This document shows, one piece after another, positions 7,628-14,121 of a DNA stretch of 25,124 nt; within the stretch, counting starts at the first letter, position 1; each line of letters begins with the position of its first letter. A program made the translations under genes and the position numbers. This DNA comes from an uncultured Collinsella sp. (lineage in GTDB: Bacteria; Actinomycetota; Coriobacteriia; Coriobacteriales; Coriobacteriaceae), in contig CABQNA010000005.1 of the NCBI GenBank assembly GCA_902465425.1, positions 1 through 25,124 on the forward strand, written 5' to 3'. The notes under the pieces were generated by a model. It made no database searches, was not told the origin of the DNA, and was given only the letters and a program-made list of their open reading frames with translations.

Positions 7628-8980
7628 TTAGCTCTGAGCTCGCACGCGAGCGGCGCCGAGTTCGGTCAGATGGTATTTCTGGCCATGCTTGATGACCAAG
7701 CCGGCCTGCGCCAAGTCATTGAGCGTGCGTGACCAAGTGGGGGCCGAGTTTCCAAACGCCCTTGCCAGATCGGTTGCACCGCACGCTTGATTTTGCGCCA
7801 GATAGCCCAGCGCGGCGTTGCCGCGATCGCTTACGAACACGTCCGGTTGTGGCTGCGCATGCTGATTTGCTGCATTAGGATACATCATTTGAGCTGCTGG
7901 TTGTTGAGAACTCTGCATCGGTGGCATTTGCTGTTGAAAACTTTGAGGCCACTGTTGGTAAGGCTGCGGAGGCATCTGCTGGGCCCAGGGGTTGTACTGC
8001 TGCTGCGGCATCTGCTGGTACGGCTGCTGATATCCTTGCTGGTACTGCTGCGGGAACTGCTGGCCGTACCCCAGTGGCGGCATCTGCTGATATGGATATC
8101 CTTGTTGGTACGGCTGATAGCCCATTTGCTGGCCACCCGGTGCGCCCGTCGCCTGCTGCATTGCTGCTGCATCCTGATCCGCCCGCGGCACGGCCTCTGG
8201 CATGTTTGGCGGCATCGACATCGATGTCGCCTGGGGCTCTTGTGTGGGAAGCATTCCGGGCTGCTGCATCTGCCTCACGGGGGGCTGCATCTGCTGCGTT
8301 GCCATGGGCTGCTGCGCAAAAGCTCCCGGCAGGGGATATGTGGGCTGCTCCGTCTCGGGCCGCACGGCAGCACCGCGTCCACCGGCGCGCTCGATTTCCT
8401 GCACGCGTTTAGGGTCCAGGCTTACCGTAACCACGGTACCGCTACCCATGTTGTCCTCGATGGATACGGCACCGCCGGCGTTTTCCAAATACTCCTGCAC
8501 CATGGGAAACCCTGCTCCGGTTCCACGGATATAGCGCTTCATCTTGCTGTTTGCACTGGTAACGCCAAAGTCGAAAGCGCGTTCCTTGTCGTCGATGCCG
8601 GGTCCTTGGTCAGCAAAGCGGATGGTGTCTCCGCCGTCCAGAATCGAGATGATGGGCTCTGCAAAGTGTGCGTGGATAAAGTTTTCGACAATCTCGCGGA
8701 TGACCATGAGCGAGATATGGCCACCTTGTTCTTTCATGCACTGGTAGACGGTGTTGGTCGTCTCTTCCAAATACGTGCGGACATCTTGCGGATCAATGAC
8801 GATCACACGCGGTGTCGACAGCATGTCGTCATAGACGGCGATGCGCGCGGCGTACATGGCTTTTGGCGCCTGCGTTGTCGTCTGTTCACCTTCGTCACGC
8901 TCTTCGCGCACGCCGGTGATGTGCTCGTTGTCGGGTGCCGGGTCTCCGGAATCGACCATGGTGTAAAAGTCGTCAGACAT
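7628..8980 (-). CDS. Histidine-kinase-type ATPase joined by a Gln/Pro-rich linker to a winged helix; upstream of dnaA
   Basis: I do not recognise this as a named family. With the ATG at 8980 it is 450 residues. An HATPase domain of the anti-sigma/histidine-kinase type spans about 45-190. Its N box is REIVENFIHAHF (95-106), G1 is DQGPGI (124-129), G2 is GTGAGF (153-158), and a terminal GSGT is at 179-182. No phosphoacceptor His domain or membrane segment is seen, so it resembles a SpoIIAB/RsbW-like switch more than a sensor kinase. Residues about 212-380 are Gln/Pro/Met/Tyr-rich and repetitive. The last 70 residues look like a winged helix (GATDLARAFGNSAPTWSRTL, then a wing ending LTELGAARVRAQS). 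It is 15 bp before dnaA and downstream of the DnaA-box cluster, so it is probably cotranscribed with dnaA. A regulator of initiation is an inference. In-frame GTG and TTG codons upstream (TTG at 9052) are alternative starts. Confidence 0.85.
   Translation of the reverse strand: MSDDFYTMVDSGDPAPDNEHITGVREERDEGEQTTTQAPKAMYAARIAVYDDMLSTPRVIVIDPQDVRTYLEETTNTVYQCMKEQGGHISLMVIREIVENFIHAHFAEPIISILDGGDTIRFADQGPGIDDKERAFDFGVTSANSKMKRYIRGTGAGFPMVQEYLENAGGAVSIEDNMGSGTVVTVSLDPKRVQEIERAGGRGAAVRPETEQPTYPLPGAFAQQPMATQQMQPPVRQMQQPGMLPTQEPQATSMSMPPNMPEAVPRADQDAAAMQQATGAPGGQQMGYQPYQQGYPYQQMPPLGYGQQFPQQYQQGYQQPYQQMPQQQYNPWAQQMPPQPYQQWPQSFQQQMPPMQSSQQPAAQMMYPNAANQHAQPQPDVFVSDRGNAALGYLAQNQACGATDLARAFGNSAPTWSRTLNDLAQAGLVIKHGQKYHLTELGAARVRAQS
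7884..8250 (-). repeat. Gln/Pro/Tyr low-complexity coding repeats
   Basis: Within the ATPase gene, units such as YQQGYPYQQMPP, QQYQQGYQQPYQQMP and PPQPYQQWPQ recur, encoded by reiterated CAGCAG/CAACAG and CCGCC-type codons. The composition suggests a disordered, possibly multivalent linker. The DNA repeats could expand or contract in frame. Confidence 0.7.
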
Positions 8981-9061
8981 GCCGCTCGCAATCTTCCAAA
9001 AGGTTTCGAACAAATAGTAGCTCACCGTGCAATGTTTCTCATCTTTCGACAAACTTTCAAA

Positions 9062-9075
9062 ACCTGTTGAAAACT
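9062..9075 (+). promoter_or_regulatory. Strong DnaA box, first copy of the 14-mer
   Basis: ACCTGTTGAAAACT, with core TGTTGAAAA at 9065-9073. It is preceded by TTCAAAA, so that a 20-bp module at 9056-9075 matches 5791-5810 in the dnaA-dnaN gap at 17 of 20 positions. Confidence 0.75.
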
Positions 9076-9114
9076 TTGGAAAACGGACGAAAAGTTCTCA
9101 ACATTGCCAACATG

Positions 9115-9128
9115 ACCTGTTGAAAACT
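9115..9128 (+). promoter_or_regulatory. Strong DnaA box, second copy of the 14-mer
   Basis: ACCTGTTGAAAACT again, same orientation as the copy 53 bp to the left. It faces the copy at 5862-5875 in inverted orientation across the ATPase-dnaA pair. Confidence 0.75.
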
Positions 9129-9223
9129 CGATGAAATATCGTGAAAAGTTGCCATGCACCGCTAAATCGAACTCGGCTTATGGGGGAACCGTGTGAACTG
9201 CGCGACCTTTTACCTTTGATTTC

Positions 9224-9253
9224 TTGACATTTGAATATTGATTTCCCTACAAT
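9224..9253 (+). promoter_or_regulatory. Sigma-70 promoter of the rpmH operon
   Basis: TTGACA at 9224-9229 and TACAAT at 9248-9253 are separated by 18 bases. This is the best promoter in the window. Transcription would start near 9260, leaving a leader of about 65 bases before rpmH. Confidence 0.85.
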
Positions 9254-9279
9254 CTTCAAGCTCACGTGTCTATATCTGC

Positions 9280-9297
9280 GTCCGCGCTCCCGCGGAC
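9280..9297 (+). other. Leader hairpin in the rpmH 5' untranslated region
   Basis: GTCCGCG-CTCC-CGCGGAC is a perfect seven-pair stem with a four-base loop, 14 bases before the AGGAGG of rpmH. It has no U-tract, so it is not a terminator. It may stabilise the message or bind a regulator. No function can be read from sequence. Confidence 0.5.
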
Positions 9298-9325
9298 ACT
9301 CGAAATGCAGCAGGAGGAACTTAAG

Positions 9326-9460
9326 ATGAAGCGTACGTATCAGCCTAATAAGCGTAAGCGTGCCAAGACCCATGGCTTCCGTGCCCGTATGGCCACCAAG
9401 GGTGGTCGTGCCGTGCTCGCCCGTCGCCGCGCCAAGGGCCGCAAGCGTCTCACTGTCTAG
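9326..9460 (+). CDS. rpmH: 50S ribosomal protein L34
   Basis: L34 is a 44-residue, very basic protein of the large ribosomal subunit. The sequence is canonical: MKRTYQPNKRKRAKTHGFR, then ARMATKGGRAVLARRRAKGR. The ATG at 9326 follows AGGAGG with eight bases of spacing. An in-frame upstream start near 9266 would lie in the leader and is rejected. It heads the rpmH-rnpA-yidD-yidC-khpB operon, an order conserved beside bacterial origins. Confidence 0.98.
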   Translation: MKRTYQPNKRKRAKTHGFRARMATKGGRAVLARRRAKGRKRLTV

Positions 9461-9480
9461 CAGCGATACACACATCTCGC

Positions 9481-9819
9481 ATGAAGACTATTAAGTCTCG
9501 GCAAGATTTCGAGCATGTGTTCAGTCAGGGGCGTCGTTTCAATCACCCTCTGATTCGAATGACCATATGTGAATCGGTTGGCGAAGGCGACTCCGGAAGG
9601 GTCGCCTTCGTTGGTGCTAAACGGCTCGGTTGTGCAGTTGTGCGCAACCGTTCTAAGCGTGTGATGCGCGAGGCCGCCCGCAGCTGTGGATTTCCCGTTG
9701 CGGGTTATGACATCATCTTGTTCGCAACTCCCAAGACGAGGGTTTCCTCGCCGCAGGAGATGGACAAGGCATTGCGTTCGCTTGTGAAACGCGCCGGCGT
9801 TGCCGGGGAGGAGCGATGA
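9481..9819 (+). CDS. rnpA: Ribonuclease P protein component
   Basis: RnpA is the protein cofactor of the RNase P ribozyme, which trims the 5' leader of tRNA precursors. The 112-residue length is normal. The RNR signature is VVRNRSKRVMREA with RNRSKR at 55-60. The N-terminal part has the typical RQDFEHVFSQGRR. The ATG at 9481 lies 20 bases after rpmH and has no obvious Shine-Dalgarno, so translation may depend on coupling. Its end overlaps yidD by four bases (ATGA). Confidence 0.96.
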   Translation: MKTIKSRQDFEHVFSQGRRFNHPLIRMTICESVGEGDSGRVAFVGAKRLGCAVVRNRSKRVMREAARSCGFPVAGYDIILFATPKTRVSSPQEMDKALRSLVKRAGVAGEER

Positions 9820-10040
9820 GCAATCACGTTTTGCGACGTGTTGCCATCGCTCCTATTCGCATATATCAACAGGTTATTTCGCCCTTATTGCCTGACGCCT
9901 GCATTTATTACCCAACGTGCTCGCAATACGCCGTCCAGGCGATTGAGAAGTACGGTGTTTTGAGAGGCTGCTGGCTTGCCGTGAGGCGCATCGCTCGCTG
10001 CAATCCCCTGCACGTCGGCGGTTATGACCCTGTGCCCTAG
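9816..10040 (+). CDS. yidD: Membrane protein insertion efficiency factor YidD
   Basis: YidD is a small membrane-associated protein that assists YidC-dependent insertion. At 74 residues it has the family hallmarks: IRIYQQVISPLLPDACIYYP, PTCSQYAVQAIEKYG, and the end CNPLHVGGYDPVP. The ATG overlaps the rnpA stop in an ATGA, indicating coupled translation. It is followed by yidC after 29 bases. Confidence 0.95.
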   Translation: MSNHVLRRVAIAPIRIYQQVISPLLPDACIYYPTCSQYAVQAIEKYGVLRGCWLAVRRIARCNPLHVGGYDPVP

Positions 10041-10069
10041 CGGGCACTCGCTATCGGAGGAAAACTTAC

Positions 10070-10840
10070 ATGTGGGATTGGATCGTTAACATCCTTTTCG
10101 AGCTGCTCAAGCTCATCCAGACCTTTGCGGTCGACTGGGGCCTGTCCATCATCATCCTGGTGGTCATCATCCGTCTGCTGCTGACGCCGCTTATGCTCAA
10201 GTCGACCAAGTCGACGGCTCGCATGCAGGTGCTGCAGCCCAAGATGCTCGAGATTCAGGAGCGCTATGCCGACGATCCTCAGCGCCAGGCCGAGGAGATG
10301 CAGAAGTTCTACAGCGAGAACAAGTTCAACCCGATGGCTGGTTGTTTGCCGCTGTTGATCCAGATGCCTGTCCTGTTCGCCCTGTTTACGTTGCTGCGCA
10401 ACCTGCCGCAGTACTTTAACGACGGCACGTTCTCGTTCTTCAACATCCTGCCCGACCTGACCACCACGCCGAGCGCTTCCTTTGCCGATGGCTTTATGGT
10501 TGCGCTGCCTGCGCTGGTCTGCCTGATTCTGTTCGCCGTCCTGACCCTGATTCCGCAGCTCTATATGTCGCACAACCAGACCGGCCAGCAGGCTCAGAGC
10601 ATGCGTATGATGGCTGTTGTCATGACGGTCATGATGCTTTGGATGGGCTGGAGCCTTCCCGTTGGTGTTCTGCTGTACTACGACGTCTCGTCTGCTTGGC
10701 AGGTTATCCAGCAGATTTTTGTGACGCAGAAGGTTATCGAGAAGGCCAAGGCCGATGAGGAGGAGCGTCTTAAGAACGCGCCGCTGCAGGTTGAGGTCAC
10801 TCGTCGAGAGAAGAAGCCGCGCCCGCACAAGAAGAAGTAG
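10070..10840 (+). CDS. yidC: Membrane protein insertase YidC/OxaI family
   Basis: YidC inserts and folds inner-membrane proteins, alone or with SecYEG. At 256 residues it is the short Gram-positive form without the large extracytoplasmic domain. Membrane segments are visible at about 22-43, 90-110, 142-163 and 182-203. The conserved groove arginine is Arg35 in VVIIRLLLTPL. The hydrophilic 45-85 stretch is the cytoplasmic helical hairpin. The C terminus is highly basic (RREKKPRPHKKK), as in ribosome-binding YidC proteins. No lipobox is seen. The start is supported by CGGAGGA before ATG at 10070. Confidence 0.96.
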   Translation: MWDWIVNILFELLKLIQTFAVDWGLSIIILVVIIRLLLTPLMLKSTKSTARMQVLQPKMLEIQERYADDPQRQAEEMQKFYSENKFNPMAGCLPLLIQMPVLFALFTLLRNLPQYFNDGTFSFFNILPDLTTTPSASFADGFMVALPALVCLILFAVLTLIPQLYMSHNQTGQQAQSMRMMAVVMTVMMLWMGWSLPVGVLLYYDVSSAWQVIQQIFVTQKVIEKAKADEEERLKNAPLQVEVTRREKKPRPHKKK

Positions 10841-10884
10841 TGGGATATCAATCTTATTTAGGTACCAAACTTTTGGAGTACGTT

Positions 10885-11454
10885 ATGTCTGAAGAGATCA
10901 TCGAGGATATGCTTGAGGAGGTTGCCCCGCAGGTCGCGGGCGATTATCCCGAGATTGCACAGCGCTACAAGGCTGGTGAAGAGCTGACCGATGAGGAGCT
11001 CGACACCATTGCCGATGTTGCGATTTCCATCCTGCGTTCTATCCTTTCGCACTTCGATGCCGCCAACTCTCCTATCGATGAGTATGAGGGTGACGAGGGT
11101 GAGCTGATTCTGGATGTAACGGCTCCCGATCTTGCTGTTCTCATTGGCCGTCATGGTCGCACCCTTGATGCCCTTCAGGTTATGTTCTCTTTGCTGGTGA
11201 GCCGCAAGCTTGGCTTTAGGTATCCGGTTGTAGTGGACGTCGAGGGATACAAGAGCCGCCGTCAGGACAAGGTTGCCTCCATGGCTCAGTCTGCTGCCGA
11301 GCGCGCCATCCGCACTCACAAGAGTGTTTCGCTTCCGCCCATGAATGCCTACGAGCGCCGACTGGTTCACATTGCACTTCGTGGCAATGATGCTGTCGAT
11401 ACTCATTCTGAGGGTTCTGACCCTGATCGCCATGTAGTGATTATTGCTCGATAA
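10885..11454 (+). CDS. khpB: KhpB/Jag RNA-binding protein (KH and R3H domains)
   Basis: This 189-residue protein has a KH domain with the GxxG loop IGRHGRT (87-93). An R3H domain with RRLVH (Arg158, His162) follows in AYERRLVHIAL. KhpB (also Jag or EloR) works with KhpA as an RNA chaperone affecting cell elongation and division in Gram-positive bacteria. I set the start at the ATG at 10885 because GGAG lies seven bases upstream; the in-frame GTG at 10840 overlaps the yidC stop and has no support. The N-terminal 75 residues are acidic and do not look like the usual Jag-N domain. It is the last gene before a strong terminator. Confidence 0.93.
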   Translation: MSEEIIEDMLEEVAPQVAGDYPEIAQRYKAGEELTDEELDTIADVAISILRSILSHFDAANSPIDEYEGDEGELILDVTAPDLAVLIGRHGRTLDALQVMFSLLVSRKLGFRYPVVVDVEGYKSRRQDKVASMAQSAAERAIRTHKSVSLPPMNAYERRLVHIALRGNDAVDTHSEGSDPDRHVVIIAR

Positions 11455-11472
11455 TCTACTCGAGCTTATGCT

Positions 11473-11504
11473 AAGGGGACGTGGTTTCCACGTCCCCTTT
11501 TTTT
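11473..11504 (+). terminator. Intrinsic terminator of the rpmH-khpB operon
   Basis: A perfect twelve-pair stem (AAGGGGACGTGG with CCACGTCCCCTT) with a three-base loop is followed by seven T. It lies about 20 bases after the khpB stop. rsmG begins 47 bases later. Confidence 0.93.
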
Positions 11505-11550
11505 GTCAAAAGTTCTCGATACACTGATTTTTGTCAGAAAGGAGCTTTCG

Positions 11551-12288
11551 TTGTTAGTACTTACTGATCAGCAGGCTGACGAGATGTTGTGTCGTCTAAC
11601 TTCCTATTGCAAAGAGTATTCCTTGAGCGTAACTGATGTTGAGCTGAGGAAATGTATTCAGCATTTGGATTTGGTTCTGGAAATAAATAAGACAACCAAT
11701 CTCACCCGTATTCTTAACGTAGAAGATGCTGCAGTACTTCATATCCTTGACTCACTTGTTTTGCTCCCTTATATCAATAAGGCTCCTGAGGGAGCTTTGC
11801 TCGATATGGGAACAGGTGCGGGCTTCCCTGGTATTCCATTAACCATAACCACGCATCGTAAAGCAACTTATATTGACTCTGTTGGCAAGAAGGTTGATGC
11901 AGTCAATTCCTTTGTCAATGCTCTTGGATTGAAACATGCTCATGCGGTCCATGATCGTCTTGAAGAATATGCTCGAAGCCATAAGAAACAGTTCTCTGTC
12001 GTAACCGCCCGCGCACTGGCCCCTTTACCGATTCTTGTTGAGTATGCGGCGCCGTACCTCAAGGATGGAGGGCTATTTGTTATCACCAAGGGCAATCCTT
12101 CGGATGAGGAGCTTGCTTCTGGCATGTCAGCAGCAAAGATTTGCGGCTTCACTTTGCTTCTGAATGACGCTATCGATTTGCCTGAGGGCCTGGGCCACAG
12201 GGAGTTCATTGTTCTTAAGAAGAGTCATCCAGCATCCGTTTCATTGCCTCGTGCAAATGGCATGGCAAAGAAGAATCCGCTTGCCTAG
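11551..12288 (+). CDS. rsmG: 16S rRNA (guanine527-N7)-methyltransferase RsmG
   Basis: RsmG methylates G527 of 16S rRNA using S-adenosylmethionine; loss gives low-level streptomycin resistance in several bacteria. With the TTG start at 11551 it has 245 residues, normal for the family. That TTG follows AGAAAGGAG by six bases. An earlier in-frame TTG at 11503 lies in the terminator U-tract and is rejected. The cofactor motif is LLDMGTGAGFPGIPL (83-97), and NKTTNLTRI and VTARALAPLPILVEYA are typical. The C-terminal tail after about residue 220 is a short basic extension. GC content looks lower than in neighbouring operons. It precedes parAB, as in many bacteria. Confidence 0.95.
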   Translation: MLVLTDQQADEMLCRLTSYCKEYSLSVTDVELRKCIQHLDLVLEINKTTNLTRILNVEDAAVLHILDSLVLLPYINKAPEGALLDMGTGAGFPGIPLTITTHRKATYIDSVGKKVDAVNSFVNALGLKHAHAVHDRLEEYARSHKKQFSVVTARALAPLPILVEYAAPYLKDGGLFVITKGNPSDEELASGMSAAKICGFTLLLNDAIDLPEGLGHREFIVLKKSHPASVSLPRANGMAKKNPLA

Positions 12289-12289
12289 A

Positions 12290-12305
12290 TGTTTCACGTG
12301 AAACA
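12290..12305. promoter_or_regulatory. parS site 1
   Basis: TGTTTCACGTGAAACA is a perfect palindromic ParB-binding site. It begins two bases after the rsmG stop. Confidence 0.95.
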
Positions 12306-12328
12306 TAATGAATACTAACAACTTGCAG

Positions 12329-12344
12329 TGTTTCACGTGAAACA
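12329..12344. promoter_or_regulatory. parS site 2
   Basis: A second perfect TGTTTCACGTGAAACA, exactly 39 bp from the first. The intervening DNA is not conserved. Confidence 0.95.
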
Positions 12345-12367
12345 TGGCGGTTGATATCGAATCGGAA

Positions 12368-12383
12368 TGTTTCACGTGAAACA
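12368..12383. promoter_or_regulatory. parS site 3
   Basis: A third perfect copy, again exactly 39 bp from the previous one and 39 bases before the parA start codon. ParB bound here would cover the parA upstream region, so autoregulation is plausible. Confidence 0.95.
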
Positions 12384-12422
12384 TCCTCCGTTTGACAGCT
12401 TTAATACACACCAGGAGGGACC

Positions 12423-13223
12423 GTGGGATTTCGCGACGTTAAGCGTTCTAAGAGCGCAAAAGACACGCGTATTATTGCAATCATCAATCAAAAAGGCGGC
12501 GTCGGTAAGTCAACGACGGCTGTAAACCTTGCAGCAGCACTGGGTGAGCAGGGTCGTAAGACGCTGATTGTCGATTTTGATCCGCAAGGAAACAGCACCA
12601 GCGGATTTGGAATTGAAAAAGAAGACCTTGACCACTGCATTTATGATGCATTGTTGAATGATGTGCCGGCAGAATCACTTGTTCTTGATACAAATTGTAA
12701 AAAGGTATTCGTTATTCCGGCTACAATTCAGCTTGCAGGCGCGGAAATTGAGCTCGTAAGCGCAATCGCTCGTGAAACCCGCCTCAAAGATTTGCTTGAG
12801 CCGATTCAGGACGAGTTCGATTTTATTTTCATTGACTGTCCCCCTTCGCTCGGCCTGCTTACTATCAATGCCTTGACCGCAGCAGACAGCGTTTTGATTC
12901 CGATCCAATGCGAGTATTATGCACTCGAGGGCGTTACGAAGCTGCTTGAGTCAATGAAGATGGTCAAATCACGTCTGAACAAGGGCTTAGACACCTATGG
13001 TGTGCTTATGACCATGTATGACTCGCGTACTTCTCTATCGAATCAGGTTGTTGAGGAGGTTCAATCGTACTTTGGTGATAAGGCGTTTAAGACGTTGATC
13101 CCCCGTACGGTTAAAATCTCCGAAGCTCCGTCTTTTGGAGAACCGGTAATTACCTATGCACCTCAAAATAAGGGTGCAAAAGCGTATATGAACCTTGCAA
13201 AAGAGGTGATCAAGCGTGCCTAG
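12423..13223 (+). CDS. parA: Chromosome-partitioning ATPase ParA (Soj)
   Basis: ParA is a deviant-Walker ATPase that binds nucleoid DNA and moves ParB-parS complexes apart. The 266-residue protein has KGGVGKST (24-31) with the signature lysine, VDFDPQGNST, and IFIDCPPSLGLLTINAL. The GTG at 12423 follows AGGAGG with four bases of spacing. It lacks the long N-terminal DNA-binding region of plasmid ParA type Ia and so is the chromosomal type. It overlaps parB by eight bases. A TTGACA at 12392 has no matching -10. Confidence 0.97.
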   Translation: MGFRDVKRSKSAKDTRIIAIINQKGGVGKSTTAVNLAAALGEQGRKTLIVDFDPQGNSTSGFGIEKEDLDHCIYDALLNDVPAESLVLDTNCKKVFVIPATIQLAGAEIELVSAIARETRLKDLLEPIQDEFDFIFIDCPPSLGLLTINALTAADSVLIPIQCEYYALEGVTKLLESMKMVKSRLNKGLDTYGVLMTMYDSRTSLSNQVVEEVQSYFGDKAFKTLIPRTVKISEAPSFGEPVITYAPQNKGAKAYMNLAKEVIKRA

Positions 13224-14121
13224 TGTAAAGAAACGTGGCGGATTGGGACGTGGACTCAATGCTTTGGTCTCAGAGGCCGAGTATGAGACCGGTGGTTCGG
13301 CTACATCGGCTTCGAATGCTGCGTCTGAAACAAAATTACCTATTGAGGATATCGTTCCCAACCCAAATCAGCCCCGAATTCACTTTAACGAAACTGAACT
13401 TCGTGAGTTGAGCGAGTCAATTCAAGAACATGGCGTTTTGCAGCCGCTTTTGGTTCGCAAGCATGGAAACGGCTATGAGATCATCGCTGGTGAACGTCGT
13501 TACCAGGCGTCAAAACTTGCTGGTCTTGAGGAACTGCCTGTCATCATTAAGGATGTTAATGATGAAGAGATGCTAGCTCTTGCTCTTATCGAAAACCTTC
13601 AGCGTTCTGATCTAAATCCTGTCGAAGAGGCTAAGGGCTACCGCCAGCTTATCGATGCCAGCGGTATGACCCAGGAAGCATTGTCGAAGGCTGTAAGCAA
13701 GTCGCGCTCTGCAATTACAAACTCGCTGCGCCTTCTTGATCTTCCCGAAGTTGTTCAGCAGATGATTTTTGAGGGCAAACTTACTGCTGGTCATGCACGT
13801 GCGATTCTTGCAGTTCCCTATGAGGATGCTCGAATTCGACTTGCTGAGAAGGTTGTTACAGAGGGCCTTTCCGTAAGAGCGACAGAAAATCTTGCTCCGT
13901 TGTTTTCTGCCGGAGAGACACCTAAGACTCCGAGGCCTGCAACGCCTCAGTCTTTTAAAAAGGCTGCCCGCGTGCTTCGTCAGGTTTTTAATACCAACGT
14001 GCGTGTGAAGAGCTCGCGTGGAAAGAATAAGATTGAGATTGAGTTTAAAGACGAGGAAGAGCTCTCTCGTATTCTTGGCGAAATGATTCAGTTTGATCAA
14101 GGAGGCCAAGATGAGGAATAA
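13216..14121 (+). CDS. parB: Chromosome-partitioning protein ParB (Spo0J)
   Basis: ParB is a CTP-dependent clamp that loads at parS and spreads along DNA, recruiting SMC and guiding ParA. The 301-residue protein starts with the ParA-stimulating patch RGGLGRGLNALV. The CTP-binding motifs are GERRYQA (92-98) and ENLQRSDLNPVEEA (126-139). The helix-turn-helix region around 150-190 includes MTQEALSKAVSKSRSAITNSL, which reads parS. The C-terminal dimerisation part is from about 245. The GTG at 13216 lies within the parA end, so translation is coupled. Its own targets lie just upstream of parA. Confidence 0.97.
   Translation: MPSVKKRGGLGRGLNALVSEAEYETGGSATSASNAASETKLPIEDIVPNPNQPRIHFNETELRELSESIQEHGVLQPLLVRKHGNGYEIIAGERRYQASKLAGLEELPVIIKDVNDEEMLALALIENLQRSDLNPVEEAKGYRQLIDASGMTQEALSKAVSKSRSAITNSLRLLDLPEVVQQMIFEGKLTAGHARAILAVPYEDARIRLAEKVVTEGLSVRATENLAPLFSAGETPKTPRPATPQSFKKAARVLRQVFNTNVRVKSSRGKNKIEIEFKDEEELSRILGEMIQFDQGGQDEE

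Larger units (their letters stand above)
9053..9223. other. Candidate replication origin segment upstream of the dnaA operon (DnaA-box cluster)
   Basis: This non-coding segment lies between the leftward ATPase-dnaA operon and the rightward rpmH operon. Box-like nonamers on the plus strand are TGTTGAAAA (9065-9073), TTTGGAAAA (9075-9083), TGTTGAAAA (9118-9126) and TCGTGAAAA (9139-9147). A reverse-oriented TTCTCAACA lies at 9095-9103. The two perfect boxes start 53 bp apart, close to five helical turns, with others offset by 10 and 21 bp. I see no clear promoter for the leftward operon here. If it is present, DnaA binding would autoregulate it. Confidence 0.75.

Noticed and set aside
7884..8250. 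Possible CRISPR or tandem DNA repeat
   Set aside because: The repeats are imperfect, lack regular spacers and lie in frame inside a coding region as Gln/Pro codons.
8981..9052. 24-residue extension of the origin-linked ATPase from a TTG at 9052
   Set aside because: No clear ribosome-binding site and it runs up to the DnaA-box cluster. It is not fully excluded, since the predicted residues are protein-like.
9481..9819. Missing Shine-Dalgarno as a sign that rnpA starts elsewhere
   Set aside because: No alternative start fits the family. The N terminus matches RnpA, and close spacing to rpmH explains coupling.
10840..10884. GTG start for khpB overlapping the yidC stop
   Set aside because: No ribosome-binding site; ATG at 10885 has GGAG at proper distance.
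11503..11550. Upstream TTG start for rsmG
   Set aside because: It lies in the terminator U-tract with no Shine-Dalgarno, while TTG at 11551 has AGAAAGGAG at good spacing.
12392..12397. TTGACA as a parA promoter -35
   Set aside because: At 16-18 bases downstream there is only the ribosome-binding site, with no -10 sequence.
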